From positions 2,532,206 to 2,596,205 of the forward strand of contig RHPI01002069.1 in the NCBI GenBank assembly GCA_009103225.1: a stretch of 64,000 bases of DNA, read 5' to 3'. The notes below the pieces were generated by a model. It had not been told where the DNA came from and ran no database searches. It saw only the letters and a list, made by a program, of their open reading frames with translations. The position numbers and the translations under genes are program-made. Position 1 is the first letter of the stretch. Each line of letters starts with the position of its first letter. Below, piece by piece: positions 1 to 11,340 of this stretch. This DNA is from Chlorokybus atmophyticus. Its lineage: Eukaryota > Streptophyta > Chlorokybophyceae > Chlorokybales > Chlorokybaceae.

Positions 1-2487
1 TCAGCACCGTCTTTGAAGAATATATCATGCAAAAGGATATTCTTGGACGTGTGATGCACTATGTTATCAGGTATGGAACACAACACCGTGGATCTTTGCA
101 AGCACATGTTATGTTGTGGGTACACCCCGATGATGTTGAATGAGTTTGCAATAAAATCACTGCGTTTATCCCCGGAGATTTTGACCATGCAAATTTGAAA
201 ATGATTGTACCAGCTGATTCCAAACTGCGAGTCCTTTATGAATATGTTGTACGCAAGCAGATACACAAGTGTTCTAATGTTGGCAGTGGCTGCAGAGCAT
301 TTAACAACAAGTGCGACATGGGCTTTTCGTATCCCATACACCAAATCGTCGATCTCAGTTCAACACAAAAACGCGCAGGTACGACTATTACAGACCACGC
401 ACTTGTGACCGCAATGTTGTTCCCACACATCCAGTGCTTTTATCATTGTGGGGTGCTTATTGTAGTGTGTTGCAAGTCACCGACAGTCATTGAAGCAAGT
501 ATTTAATGAAGTACATAACTGAAATGGAACCTTGTGGCATCGTTGATGATACATTAAACACCAATGCACTCGGTTTGCAAGGATTAACTGCTAACAAGTT
601 GCGCATATTAAACACAATGTACTTGTCCAAACCCATTGCTCCAGCTAAAGCTGCTTTGATATGTTCCGATATGCACATGTCGTCCAATGTAACATATGGT
701 GACACGCATTTGCCTAACTATCGTTTTCGCCTAGTGAATAGTCGTGGACAGATAATAATTGTGCATCCCATTCATCGTCATTGTGTCAGGCCTGACGAGG
801 TGGAAAGAGTAACAATGTACAACTACTTTCGACAGTACATGCACCGAGATGGAGACACTGTTCCACACAACTGTGCGTACTTTGAGAGACAGATTGAATG
901 CATTCATTTATGAGTTATCTGACCCACGCATTATCAGATTTACGAATTACCATCCTGTACACAGCATTGAGGGGGTTTGTTCCAATTTACTTCTTCATCG
1001 GGTTACTTTTCGTTCTGAAGTTCATTTTATTTCTTTAAACAACCAATCACGTACTTATTATGAAGAATGTGTGTTGCAGGGTTTCATTAACAACACAATC
1101 CGTTGTTGACACATGTCACGCGCTATGCCGAACGTCATCTATACAATGATGTTAAGATTCACCATATGATGAACGCCGTGATGCAGACCACCGATAATGC
1201 TATTGATGCCTTGTCTATGGCCGCAGCTGGTCCAACAGACAGCCAAACTGCATCAGAATCTACCTACCACGCAGTATGTAACAGCAACATCATCCAATCC
1301 TGCATCTCCAGCTTCAACTGTGACAACGGACTCAGATGTATCGCTTGCTATGTTTTAAGGTACATTGAATGTTGAGGAGTTTGCGTTTGCGAACAATATG
1401 TCTTTGACCAGCAAGCCAAAACGCACCGCAAGTAGTAACATCGCAGCACCGGTTGGTCTACATGCAGTATCTGGTTGCCCGAAAGCAGGCAAAACATTTT
1501 TGACCAAATTCATCACTCACAAGTTGCGCGTTGCTGGGATACTTATTTTACTCAATGCTACAACTGGCACTGCGGCTCTGCGGCTGAGCTCATCCGCTTC
1601 AACTGTACATTGCAACTTCGCAATACCTGTTAACGGTCAGCAACTCCGGTTTGTAATTGCTATGGATGATGCTTACAAACTGTTACATCATTGTCGAGTG
1701 CTTATTATATGACGAGTTTTCCATGATGATATCGCGGTTGTTTGACTTGGTGATGCTGCGCTTACAGCAAGTTCATAGACCAGAATTTCTACAAATCGGC
1801 GTTGTACTGGTTAGTGACCACAAGCAGCTGCCAACGGTTTGTGGACACAAAGTCCAAGACACATCGCAGGCTTGCCACAAATGCCATATTTCTGCATCAC
1901 AGAGGTGGCCATTACGTAGGCAACATGTTCTTTCTGTTTCAGTGCGTCATGCTTCAGACCCTCTGTTTGCTCAATATTTAATTCATAAACGTTCTGGCAT
2001 ACCCAGGTCAACAGAGATTGCAGATGCGTTATGTTGCTGTCTGGTCACTTCGGAGTACTTACAGCATTTACCAAGTAATGCAACCATATTGTGTTTACAT
2101 GTACAAAACACACTAGCTTTCAACAACATGATTGTGAGACAACGTTTTGCAGCCGATGCCATTGTGCTTATACAACTAACTTACTTCTAATGCAGTGAAC
2201 GTGCCCAAACTGTACGACTGGATTCACAAGCCCAAGTTCAACTTATTACCTTCGCCAAGGGAGCAAAGGTGTTGGTTTTAAAAAACGTTTCACTGCAAGA
2301 TGGTGTAGCCAATGGGTCTTTGCGAACAGTAACACAGTTAAATTACTACAAAGGTAATGTGAGTGGCTGTTGCTCGTGTGGGGTTCACCATGTGTATTTA
2401 ACAGTTTGTGCGACACCATGCTTTGGTGTTGATATGATACATGTGGGTGCATATTGGTGGTGTAATTGTGTTGGTGTAACTTCATAG
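1..2487 (+). pseudogene. Degenerate Helitron Rep/helicase (5' part cut by window edge)
   Basis: Remnant of the RepHel protein of a Helitron rolling-circle transposon, which nicks DNA through a HUH Rep domain and unwinds it with a Pif1-type helicase. From base 3 the frame reads YGTQHRGSLQAHVMLWVHP, matching the Rep HUH region, but the first His of the usual HAH is Gln. After an in-frame TGA (141) comes KQIHKCSN and NNKCDMGFSYPIH, the Cys/His block after HUH. A frameshift near 400 leads to DRNVVPTHPVLLSLWG, a TGA at 491, then SKYLMKYITEMEPCG, the usual Rep C-terminal block. The helicase follows: Walker A GCPKAGKTFLTKF (about 1480), a frameshift near 1700, DEFSMM (motif II), SDHKQLPTV, then, after a TAA at 2188, GAKVLVLKNVSLQDGVANGS. 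The stops and frameshifts make it inactive. No Helitron 5' or 3' terminus was identified. Confidence 0.78.
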
Positions 2488-2786
2488 AAGTATGTATGCT
2501 GTAGTGTTTGGTGTAAGTATGCAGTGGAGAGTATTTAGTGAGATATGCTGTATTCGTCACCTTTCACACAGGTGGATGGAGACAATTGCAGTGCATTAGC
2601 AAATATCCGTATGCTGCCTATCGCAAATATCACATGGTAACAACACAATGTGTGCGGCCATGAGGATGTTGTACAAGCATGTTCCTTAACAACATAACCA
2701 TACAGGTATCAGAGCATAAGATTGTTTGATTGACAAATATAACATATGCATCTACAAGGTCCAAACGGGTACCATGAAACACAGGT

Positions 2787-4352
2787 CTATTCAGGCGGGG
2801 GTGGCTGCGAAGGCCCAGCGCCAGCAGCGCCGGTATTGTGTGTATCAACATCCTCATCATCGTCACTGCTGCTCAGTTCATATACAGGGTGGTGGGCGAT
2901 ACATAAAAATAAGTTGAAGCAGCGACAGAAAGGACACTCAACTAGAGGGTGAGATCCTGTGCGCTTTTCCCAGCATTGACGGCACAGTTTAGCTCCGCAA
3001 CATGGCATAGGTAGCAACGCTTCCACTGGCTTCTGTTTGCAGCAAATCCCGCATGTGTTATCTTGACTGTCTACCACGCGCTTGCCCTTGTACTCCTGGT
3101 CCACATGTTGCTGCATTTCTTCGGTTGTTGCTGCTTCACGCAGCAACGGGGCAACTGTGCAGAGGTAGGTACAAAGCTTCTCCCAGAGTGTTTGGTGCAG
3201 TTGCTGCTGCCTGTTAACATCTCTGCAATCGAGGAGCGATACCTGGTACACCAACCAGTGAACACCAAAGTGTTGCATTTGTTCGTATATGTCATAATTG
3301 TACTTGTTCAGTACCTGTCCGTCAAGGTCGATCTCTTTTAACATATACTTTGCCAAGCTGTCCAACTCCTTTTTGGTGACTTCCAGTTGCTGCTGGAAGC
3401 TCTTGAACTGCACGCCATTGAGTTCAATGCGCTCACGAAATCGCCAGTTTGCCGTTTGAAGACGCAGAACGCTTGTCAACTCTGAGATCTACAACAGCAA
3501 GTCACTTGCAGAAAAATCTAACAGTGCAGGCACACACACCTTGTTTTTTCAATTGTCTCGTTGGCTGCTCCAACCTTGCATTGCAAACGCGCCAATTTTG
3601 CATCGTTGCGCTCGTTGTGTTGCTGCAACCGTATGGCCCTGCGCTGAGCATTTGTCAGCTGCTGTCAACTCTGAGATCTACAATAGCAAGTCGGGTGCTG
3701 AAAAAACTAATAGTGCATGAACACACACCTTTTTTCTTTGACGTCTGGTTGCCTTCTCCAACCTTGCATGCAACTGCGCCAATTTGCATTGTTGCGCTCA
3801 TTGTGCTGCTGCAACTGTGTGGCCCTGCGTTGAGCTTCTGTCAGCTGCTTGCGTAAACCCACGATGCTTGTTGCGTTCGCAGTTTTTACGCTTTCTGTCA
3901 TTTTTACGTGCTCAGCACGCTCTTCGTGTAATGCACGCTCCAGGTCAGCCTAGCGTTGCTGTGCAGCAGCATGGCCTGCACGCAGACCATTGAGTTCACT
4001 TATCATTTTCAACAGCTTTGCAGCGGTCTGGGGATCAGGCTGTGCTTGGTTTTAGCATAGCCGCTCTGCTTGCTTCAGGTTGCGCTCGCGAAGGGCTGTG
4101 TTCGCGTCAACCAGTGTCAAAACTGCAAACAATGCCATCAGTGGTGTATAAAAACAATGTCACAATTTGCCTTACTTTCGTTTTGTAGACGAGCGTTGTT
4201 TTGTACTTCACGAAGCAGGTTGGCACTGAAAGTCGATCGTTAGCAGCACGTATGAGCTCAGGTGTAAATTGGTGAGTTGGCAAACGCGGCATTGCATCCC
4301 CTGCGTTTATATAGTTCACATGATCAGGTTGGAACCTCTGTAACGATGACAT
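2787..4352 (-). pseudogene. Coiled-coil protein with C-terminal RING-type zinc finger, interrupted
   Basis: Minus-strand, intron-containing gene remnant. The start is an ATG at 4350-4352 (MSSLQRFQPDHVNYINAGDA). A long charged coiled coil follows (ERALHEERAEHV, KQLTEAQRRATQLQQHNERN) and then a C-terminal part with CGICCKQKP, MPCCGAKLCRQCW and ECPFCR. Its cysteine spacing is that of a RING finger, with the usual His replaced by Ala in CCGA. The end is acidic and Pro-rich (SSSDDDEDVD). RING proteins usually act as E3 ubiquitin ligases. In-frame TAA (4052-4054) and TAG (3950-3952) break the coiled coil, and one copy of a duplicated exon lacks one base. It could be cargo of the neighbouring transposons or a decayed host gene. 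The RING call is fairly sure; the function is inference. Confidence 0.6.
3477..3848 (-). repeat. Tandem duplication (189-bp period) of a coiled-coil exon plus intron
   Basis: Two adjacent copies begin with CAACTCTGAGATCTACAA, at 3477 and 3666. Each unit holds one exon, encoding QLTxAQRRAxxLQQHNERN in both copies, followed by an intron that starts GTGTGTG and ends before CTCAGAGTTGAC. The copies differ by scattered substitutions and by one missing A in the copy nearer the gene start, which shifts that frame. Confidence 0.85.
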
Positions 4353-4974
4353 TGATTACCTGTTGCAGCGCCAATGACATGAGACGTGGTGGGAGTATCA
4401 GGCGCCATAGACAAGTTCCTATGGGGCTTAGACGGAGTCACACGAGAACTTGTTTGGATACATGCATTGAATGAAGACTGTTGATGTCACCAGGAAGCAG
4501 TTACGTACATGTTGGCATCGTCAAGGCACTGGCGTTGGTGTCTTCAGTGAGGTTAGAATGGTATAAGATTTTAACAGGGTGCAGAACATCATGCAGCGAC
4601 GGTGGCAGGGGGGGTGCTGCAAAGGCCACGTTTCAGCAACTGGCATAAAGGCACCGACAATAGGATTGAAGTTGTGTCGTGCCACTGCAGCCCGACCCTA
4701 AGTGGCAATAAGTATAAAGATAATTAAAATTCTGCATAATTCCGTCCATTGTGTGATCATGCAGACAGCAACATGCACTCAAAGTAAATTGGCAGTGACA
4801 TTGCACATTGTTAGGCTCCCAGGCTGTTGAGCGGTTTGATATTCGACCCGTGTACAACAATCCATGCCATGCATGCAGGATTCATTTGATCCAACCAGTA
4901 CTTCAGCAAGTCGTCTTGCTGTTGGCGTGTTAATGCATTGAAGGCGTCTTTGTGGATACCGCTAGTAAGGTGAT
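4353..4974. other. Non-coding stretch without recognised feature
   Basis: Only short overlapping ORFs are present, with no recognisable protein or RNA signal. It lies upstream of the RING-type gene and may hold its promoter, but no motif could be assigned. Confidence 0.4.
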
Positions 4975-5540
4975 GCTTCTACAACACTCCACTACACTTC
5001 AACACTTAACACACTTGTGCTAACATACACCCTTTGTGCACAAGTTTGGACGTTCTTTTTCTTTGTAGTGTTGTAAGTATAAGTGTAAAAATTGTAGCGT
5101 TATATTAAAGTACACTACACTGCTATCGTACCACTTTTACAACACTCTACCACACTTTAACAGTCCACTCCAATTGCATGTACATATCGTGCATGCTGAC
5201 ACATTGTGCATGGTTATTAATAGTTCCTACTTGCACCATCGTATACTACTTTGGTTCCACCTATCAGGTACTACACTACTGCTGCAGTGCCACTTCCACA
5301 ACATTTTACTACACTTTGACACTCTACTACACTATATGGCTATTTTGCGATATACACACGTACATTGCTAAGCCATGTACGTGTGCATATTGTCTACTGT
5401 AGTAATATTTTAGTAATACAGTCCTACTTGAACTATGCATATTGTGTATACCGCTATAGGTACATGAGTAGTACACTTCTACAGTAATATACACTGTTGT
5501 AACTCCTCTCCTACACTACATGTGTAGTAGTGTATACTAA
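4975..5540. repeat. Block of clustered CTACACT/CACTACAC motifs, possible transposon subterminal repeats
   Basis: The motif CTACACT or close variants recur at about 4986, 5110, 5150, 5269, 5307, 5325 and 5511, and in inverse orientation near 5520-5536 (TGTAGTAGTG). Clustered short repeats in both orientations next to CACTA-like ends are typical of subterminal regions of CACTA (EnSpm) elements, and a Tnp2-type transposase lies to the right. No matching opposite terminus was found, so this is suggestive only. Confidence 0.4.
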
Positions 5541-5866
5541 ACATGTATGCACATAATTTGTGTACGTACGAATGTGAGTCTGCTGCAACCGCACGGTACT
5601 CCACTTCCATTCCCTACTTAAGTACACTGTTCAACCATCCCCAAAGGTTTATTAAAATATGTTCCGCGTGTGGTGCAAGAAGTTCAAGTTGGCTTTCTTT
5701 CTCTTTCCTTTGCAACATGACATCCATTGCATTTGCACAGGGCACTCATTTGCATGGGTCAATGTATGCATATGTACACATAATGGTTATTATGTGTGCG
5801 GGCTTTGTGAAAGGTTTGGCAGATTGGTTAAGGGGAAGGGTTAAGGCTGGGGCTAGGGGCAGGCAG

Positions 5867-5904
5867 TTAGGGTTAGGGTTGGGGCTAGGGTTAGGGTTAG
5901 GGCT
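5867..5904 (+). repeat. Interstitial telomere-like TTAGGG repeat
   Basis: About six degenerate TTAGGG/GGCTAGG units in a row, inside a wider G-rich stretch (5830-5905). No other telomeric context is visible, so it is interstitial or a chance G-rich microsatellite. Confidence 0.6.
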
Positions 5905-6064
5905 GGCACAGTTGTTTGCACGGGTATTATTTGCATGCGAATGCGCACACATAAGACAACATGACGAGGTTGCAGTTGGAGTAGCTGGGTTGCATTGGGA
6001 CGCTCGCATGTAAGCCAACATTAAGTGATGCTACGGGTTAGTCCGTGCTATGTACAACCTCTCT

Positions 6065-6817
6065 CTACAAGTACATTTGGTGCCTCCGCCAGTCAGTCAG
6101 AGGCTGCAAACCAGCTAGGCGTCTTACGTAGTGCTTCACGCCACTACGGATCACCTCTCGGCAACGAATGACGCGCCGCATCGCCGCGTACTTGACCTGA
6201 CTCCACACATCGGTAGAGTCCTTCAAACTGTGTGCGAAGTCCGGCACACTCTCCAGCACTTGAATTAAAGCCTTCTTCAGCACATCGTCCGTGTTTAAGA
6301 CACGCACATACACAGCGTCGTTCATCGTTTCGTCCCACGTGGTGTTGTCCGCGTCTCGCAGCTCTGCTACATCACCACTGACCGGATGCACCGGGCCATC
6401 CACATCCGACAATGGCAACCTCACCGCCGTGCGATGCACGTCGTATGCGAGGCGCACAGTATCCGGCGCACTCTCAAAGGGCACCGATAACAGCATTGCC
6501 TTGCGCAGCAGATCTTGAGCAGGAATATACAACATAGTTTTGTGGTCCTTGTCGACATAGGTTGCCGCCATGTCACTGATAACGTTACTAGACAAGTCAC
6601 CATGGAGTATATGGTACACCATCAGGCGCAAAACGCATCTACAGTACACATGCTCGTGCACCAAAATGTCAGACAGTTGCGCGATGGCCACCTCACGTTT
6701 CCTGACGCGATACACCACGTCCTTCTGCAAACGCACAATGTCAGTTGAACTAACGCGATATACCATTACAATCACAAACCGTCCGCACCTTAGTGTAACC
6801 GGGCAAAATGCACGCAT
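6065..6817 (-). CDS. Hypothetical protein, long uninterrupted ORF
   Basis: An uninterrupted minus-strand frame gives about 250 residues from the first ATG (6815-6817, MRAFCPVTLRCG). It is rich in Val, Arg and Asp, with an acidic middle (VSGDVAELRDADNTTWDETM) and a basic C-terminal third (KYAAMRRVIRCREVIRSG). No known family, signal peptide or membrane span was recognised. It lies just downstream of, and on the same strand as, the Tnp2-type transposase, so it may be a second gene or the C-terminal part of that element. The frame stays open further upstream (to 6856) without an ATG, so an upstream exon is possible. Confidence 0.4.
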   Translation of the reverse strand: MRAFCPVTLRCGRFVIVMVYRVSSTDIVRLQKDVVYRVRKREVAIAQLSDILVHEHVYCRCVLRLMVYHILHGDLSSNVISDMAATYVDKDHKTMLYIPAQDLLRKAMLLSVPFESAPDTVRLAYDVHRTAVRLPLSDVDGPVHPVSGDVAELRDADNTTWDETMNDAVYVRVLNTDDVLKKALIQVLESVPDFAHSLKDSTDVWSQVKYAAMRRVIRCREVIRSGVKHYVRRLAGLQPLTDWRRHQMYL

Positions 6818-7439
6818 ACCACTGCTTAAACTGCGAATTGCCACCCCCGAGCACAATTCAGTACACGGTGTCTAACATGGCAAATCGCAGCATCAGCACA
6901 TAATGACAACCTTTATAATGCCTCGTATGCTGATGACCCTGAAGTGAGTCACCACCTGCAACGCTGTCTCTGGCTTGGTACAGTTCATGAACTGCAGCAC
7001 GCTTACTACTCCACTGAAGCACCTATAGGACAGCAGTTTCATTGAACCTTCACCAATGAGGACGCAATCCCGTGCCTATATAGCGATAGAGAAACGCGGA
7101 TGCAACTCAATTATACGCCACAGAGCACGAGCCGCTTCCATGCTGCGCGCTTGGAACCAATCCTTGCGGTTGAGGGGCTGCACTTCAGTCACCTTCTCCA
7201 AGGTAGAAGGCCTGAAGTGCGTCATGATGTGCTCTAATGCTCACTCGCTGTCGCAAAGACCAATAATGTTGTCGAGCTTGATCTGCTCCACCATGCACAC
7301 AAACCACTCCCGTGCATTGTGATGTATATACGTAAACTCGTACTCCTTCTTGTTGGTGTGCAACTCCTGGTGCTCGTGTACTTTTTGCTCGTATACATAG
7401 CACTAGTAGAACTCATGCGTGCCATGATTGACAATGTCC

Positions 7440-9343
7440 TCAAGCAAGTGCCCCAGCCCCTGCAGCGTGCTCCAGCGCCTTGCTGTTCGTCCCCAAATAT
7501 TCTTCAGACACAACTTGCCAGTGCCGCAACAGGGCATTGACGTAGTCCATGTGCCCTCTGATCCATCCATCAACCTGTGTGACGTAATAGAATATGCGGA
7601 ATATCTCATGCATAGTCATGCATACATCTCGGTCCACAGGTTTGAGCAGGTTTGTAATGTACGGGTTGAGCCAGCTGCACGAACTTCTAGTACTCCTTCG
7701 CCTTCCACCATCCAAGCCTGCAAGGTCGAAGCATAATCGGTCACGAACTGCCATCGTCAACAGATGTGTGCTGCAAATGCGCTCGTCTGGCAACGTGCAC
7801 ATGATTATCGTATTTCAAACCACCAACCATTCTACCAACGACACCTCACAACACTTGCCTGGATGTAAGTCCCGTGAGGAAAACGACCAGCCTTTTGCTT
7901 TGTGGTAAGTGACTTCTAAAATGCTTCGAGACGGTCATGGACCTTTTTCGTGTCCACTGGAGCCATTGCATTGGATCCACCTGTCGCCTCACCCCCTGAG
8001 CCAATCAAGCGTTTGCACAGCGACTTGGCCATGCTCTCAGCCAAGACATGCATAGCGTCAAACACCATGTCAAGAGCTGGGTTGAACTCGTACAAGTGAT
8101 ACAAGCGCCAAAGAGGATTGTGTCCCTTGACGCGCCAGTGTTGTATCCAAGTTCCTTGCGCACCGCCCATTCAGGCGCGATGCCTGCAGCGTTGGGTTTA
8201 TAGCGGAGCGCAACCTCACGCGTCTCCGCTGCATTTCGTGCAGGTGGGGGGTGACGGTTTACCTTACAAGTGAGTGAATACACGTAACGCTTGTCGTAAG
8301 CCACCAAGTCAATCGTGAACGTGTGATCTGGCTGCTCCACGCAATGCTTGCGGTGAGCTTTGCATTTTACCTCGTTGCCCACCACATGGCACCGCCTGCA
8401 AGAGCATCTCGCACCGGCACCAGAAAACTTGCCCATATCGCATTGAGCTGGATGGTTGCCTGTACAAAGAAAGAGCGTGGCCCGCACCAGGCATACTTTA
8501 CCCCCTGCTCGAGCAGGCAGTGCTGTTGACACTTGCGTGTTGGACAAAGCATACTCAATCTGGATGCCATTGGCGTACAGTTTCTAGCTCCAACACCAGT
8601 GGCTCCAAGAAGGCATCGAAGTTGTCTTGATGTTGGGGACAGAGTCCTTGGGTATGAACATGACAGGTAGCAACGAGATGTTCTTATAAGTCACCTTTTT
8701 GCCTGCGCGGAGAGAATAAATGAAAGAATACCAAAGGCGGGCTAGATGCAGCATTCAACCGCTACACTCACCACCATGACTTGGAGGCTCACAACCGGCG
8801 TGCTGCACTTCGACGTGATGGCAGTAGCGAAGCCGTCCCTATGACCAATAAGCGCCAAGTTCAGCGGACTTCCATGTCCACTGCGGCGCAGCTGCCGGTT
8901 ACTGGGTTCTGGGCACACACTATTTACACAATTGAACACCCACTCCGCCGAGAACATCTGGCCTTCTGTTGGGAAGTTATGTCCCGGTATGTGCATATGC
9001 TTGCAGTAGGTGCAGCACACAGGCAACACAGTAGGCTAGCTGGGGTCCCAGAACCATGAGAACCGCCTCCACTTCTTGCCGTCCGCACTTCCCTCTGTGC
9101 TCCCCTTGCATGGCTTGTTAATCTGCGATACCGGTTGCCCTGTTTGCGCCAGGACTCCAGCAGCTGCTCGCACACAAAGGGCGACAACATCAACGGCAGG
9201 CGAGCCTTCAAAGGCAGGTAGTAAAAGGTTACAGTGCTGCCACGGTCAGCGCTGTAGGTAGGGCACTTCTCCTTCATTAGCAGCTGCATCTCCGCCTCCC
9301 TGCGCTGCCGTTTTGGGGTGTTGGAGCCATCATCCGCGGGCAA
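7440..9343 (-). pseudogene. Tnp2-type (CACTA/EnSpm-like) transposase, frameshifted
   Basis: Pieces of one transposase in the right order on the minus strand but in several frames. Near 9200 KCPTYSADRG and TFYYLPLKARLPLML match the N-terminal zinc motif and hydrophobic block of Tnp2 transposases. SPLNLALIGHRDGFATA (about 8840) matches their RLGL-x-DGF motif, MFIPKDS plus FDAFLEPLVLEL (about 8600-8660) the IPGP and FLEPL block, PARAGGKV with CSCRRCHV (about 8390-8500) the PARAK and Cys motifs, and LDMVFDAMHVL (about 8060) the D-x-MH block. The region 7440-7802 (VNALLRHWQVVSEEYLGT) is probably the C-terminal part. At least two frameshifts (near 8600-8640 and 8990-9050) and TAG stops show decay. 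The family call rests on motif order; terminal CACTA repeats were not found. Confidence 0.62.
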
Positions 9344-9627
9344 GCTCTAGTGGCTTCGGATCAAAGAGATGCCAGTGCCCATCTTTTACGCAGGCATGAT
9401 ACTTAAGCGGCACGGGCATGCCCATCTGCTTCAACAGGTTGTGTCGCCGATACACTGATGTTAGAACCTGAAGGAAACAGCGTTGTGTCACATGAATTGC
9501 CATGGCAGAACTCAACAGTGAGTGTATACAGCCTCATCCGGCACTTCGCTGACAGCAGCCGCTACTCGCAACCAATGCAGCCAAGGCATGAAACCGGCTG
9601 CGTTATACCTTGCTTACAGCAGGCTCG

Positions 9628-9924
9628 TTATTCCGCCATTGGATTTTTTGATGCAATTGCAGCAAGGCCGCCAAAGGCCCACCTCAACACGTCGTTAATA
9701 GATGCAGCGGATTGCGCGCGTTCATTCGCAACGCGGACAAGCTCCAGCGTCTTGTCGACATACTCCCTGAGGACTTTGTGCTCCTGATTGGTCTATTCCA
9801 GATGCTCCTGTAAGATGTTTCGCACATGCTCATTTGTTTGCTCTAGTGGTGAAGCCGCTTTCTGGCCATGCACCATCTCCTGCACCAACTAATTGCGCCG
9901 AAAGTGCCGTCCATTCTTCAATGC
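9628..9924 (-). pseudogene. Coiled-coil ORF fragment with three in-frame TAR codons
   Basis: The minus frame reads KNGRHFRRN-stop-LVQEMVHGQKAASPLEQTN, then EHVRNILQEHLE-stop-TNQEHKVLREYVDK, then KTLELVRVANERAQSAASIN and WAFGGLAAIASKNPMAE-stop. The stops are TAG (9889-9891), TAG (9793-9795) and TAA (9628-9630), all in one frame. The heptad pattern and the internal repeat LEQTN/LE-stop-TN argue that this was coding. It lies just upstream of the Tnp2-type gene on the same strand and could be the N-terminal region of that element or a separate gene. Confidence 0.45.
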
Positions 9925-10106
9925 ATCAATGGGCTAACACGCAACACCATATGAGTTACGTGCGGCATGCACTAGTCATGTATTCTCAGCGCTATAGAGC
10001 AATGCTGCAAGCATGCATCATATCTGCTTAAGCCCCTTGCATTTGCTACACCAGCAGAGAGCATACACCGATGCATGACTAGAGCCAGCAAGCGAGCTTG
10101 TATTGT

Positions 10107-10152
10107 GCATGGAGCCAGCATGGTGCATAGTTGCAGCATGCTGGCTCCATGC
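10107..10152. repeat. Perfect 16-bp inverted repeat
   Basis: GCATGGAGCCAGCATG at 10107-10122 and its exact reverse complement at 10137-10152 are separated by 14 bases. No coding context is evident, so it may be a fold-back remnant of a transposon end. Confidence 0.8.
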
Positions 10153-10612
10153 GTATTGTCTATCGCGGCAGAATGCGGCTCAAACCCATCCAAGACTTGT
10201 AATTGCGACATGCCGCTCTACATAGTTTCCTGCTGCTCTGCATGGCCTGATAGATGCGCATCCTCTTGCCTCTTTTGCTTGAGTGCTCTGTCACAAAGTT
10301 GACGTTTTATAGCCTTGGATAGACTGGTAAACATGCTGGCCACTCCAGCGCACGCACTCTACCACCCGCCGCCACCGCCTACGCCCGCGGCCCGATCAGG
10401 CGCCGCCTACTGTTTACCACCCGCACAACGTCACGTGCGCTAGTGCGCCACCGAGTCCGTTCGGAGACTCTAAATTGGTCGACTTGGTGAGGTCAACGAG
10501 CGTTGCACGAAAATTTGAATGATTGCCTTTAAATTCGACAACCGCTATATTCGGCGGCACAACGCAAGTTAGTGAAGCAGCTCTCGGCGGCGGCGGCGGC
10601 AGCGCAGTTACC

Positions 10613-11005
10613 ATGGCGGGTGTAGGGAGACTTACAGTGGAGGGTATAGTTGAGCACACCACCAACGTCATTGGCTGCGGCAACTTTGCAGAGCTGTTTA
10701 GAACTAGCATGGTGGATGGTGCAGCGTACTTAGCGTGCAATTGCGAGTTGTTTCGCGCCATGGGTCTGCCAGTGGGAGTAATCTCCAAGCTTTTGCAGGA
10801 CATCAAAAGTGCCGCTGCGCCATTGCAAACGCTCACAAGCGGCACCGAGTTTAACATCATCAACCCTGTGGATTTTGGCTTCCTGCCACCACAAAGCAGT
10901 CCAACACACCGCACCGCCCAAAGGTGCTTCCAAATAAAAGGCGACGCTAGCGCAGGCATCCCAACAGGTATTGTCCACTTGCTCTCGATTATGGCCTACA
11001 TTTGA
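10613..11005 (+). CDS. SAM (sterile alpha motif) domain protein
   Basis: The ATG at 10613 has a good context (ACCATGG). About 130 residues follow without interruption. Residues about 6-66 read like a SAM domain: IGCGNFAELFRTSMVDGAAY, then LFRAMGLPVGVISKLLQDIK, with the usual helix pattern, the (I/V)DG turn and the MGL-x-xG motif. SAM domains are helical protein-protein or RNA-binding modules. The tail (TSGTEFNIINPVDFGFLPP) has no known match. The frame may be spliced downstream: GCATCCCAACAG/GTATTG near 10970 is a plausible donor, and an exon-like stretch after an AG at 11340 (GMQFLAQNLTGQSMVMQNSW) ends at a GT near 11533. It is divergent from the Tnp2-type gene, so it may be its partner gene or an unrelated host exon. 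Confidence 0.55.
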   Translation: MAGVGRLTVEGIVEHTTNVIGCGNFAELFRTSMVDGAAYLACNCELFRAMGLPVGVISKLLQDIKSAAAPLQTLTSGTEFNIINPVDFGFLPPQSSPTHRTAQRCFQIKGDASAGIPTGIVHLLSIMAYI

Positions 11006-11340
11006 TCCACCTGCTAAAATTCCATGCCGCTGCTGTTGAAATACGCACTTGTCTTAAACCTAGCTACTGTCACGCACACGTTGCATTCGTTGTTGCAGTG
11101 TCGCAGTTTTAAACGTGAAACTTGTGCGTGCGAAATGCCAGGCAGTGTAACTGCTGAGTGCCTTGCGCTTGCTGTAGGCCGTTTATAAGTCTCATAATTG
11201 TGTCTGCTCTTAATTTATTGTGACGTGGTACACGATGGTGCGGACTGCATGCATGCATAGACATTGTATGTCTTCTGCTAAGAGTTGTTCGTTCCAAGTC
11301 GCACTCAGTCTCACTCAGTTTGAGTATGGTGTCTGTGCAG

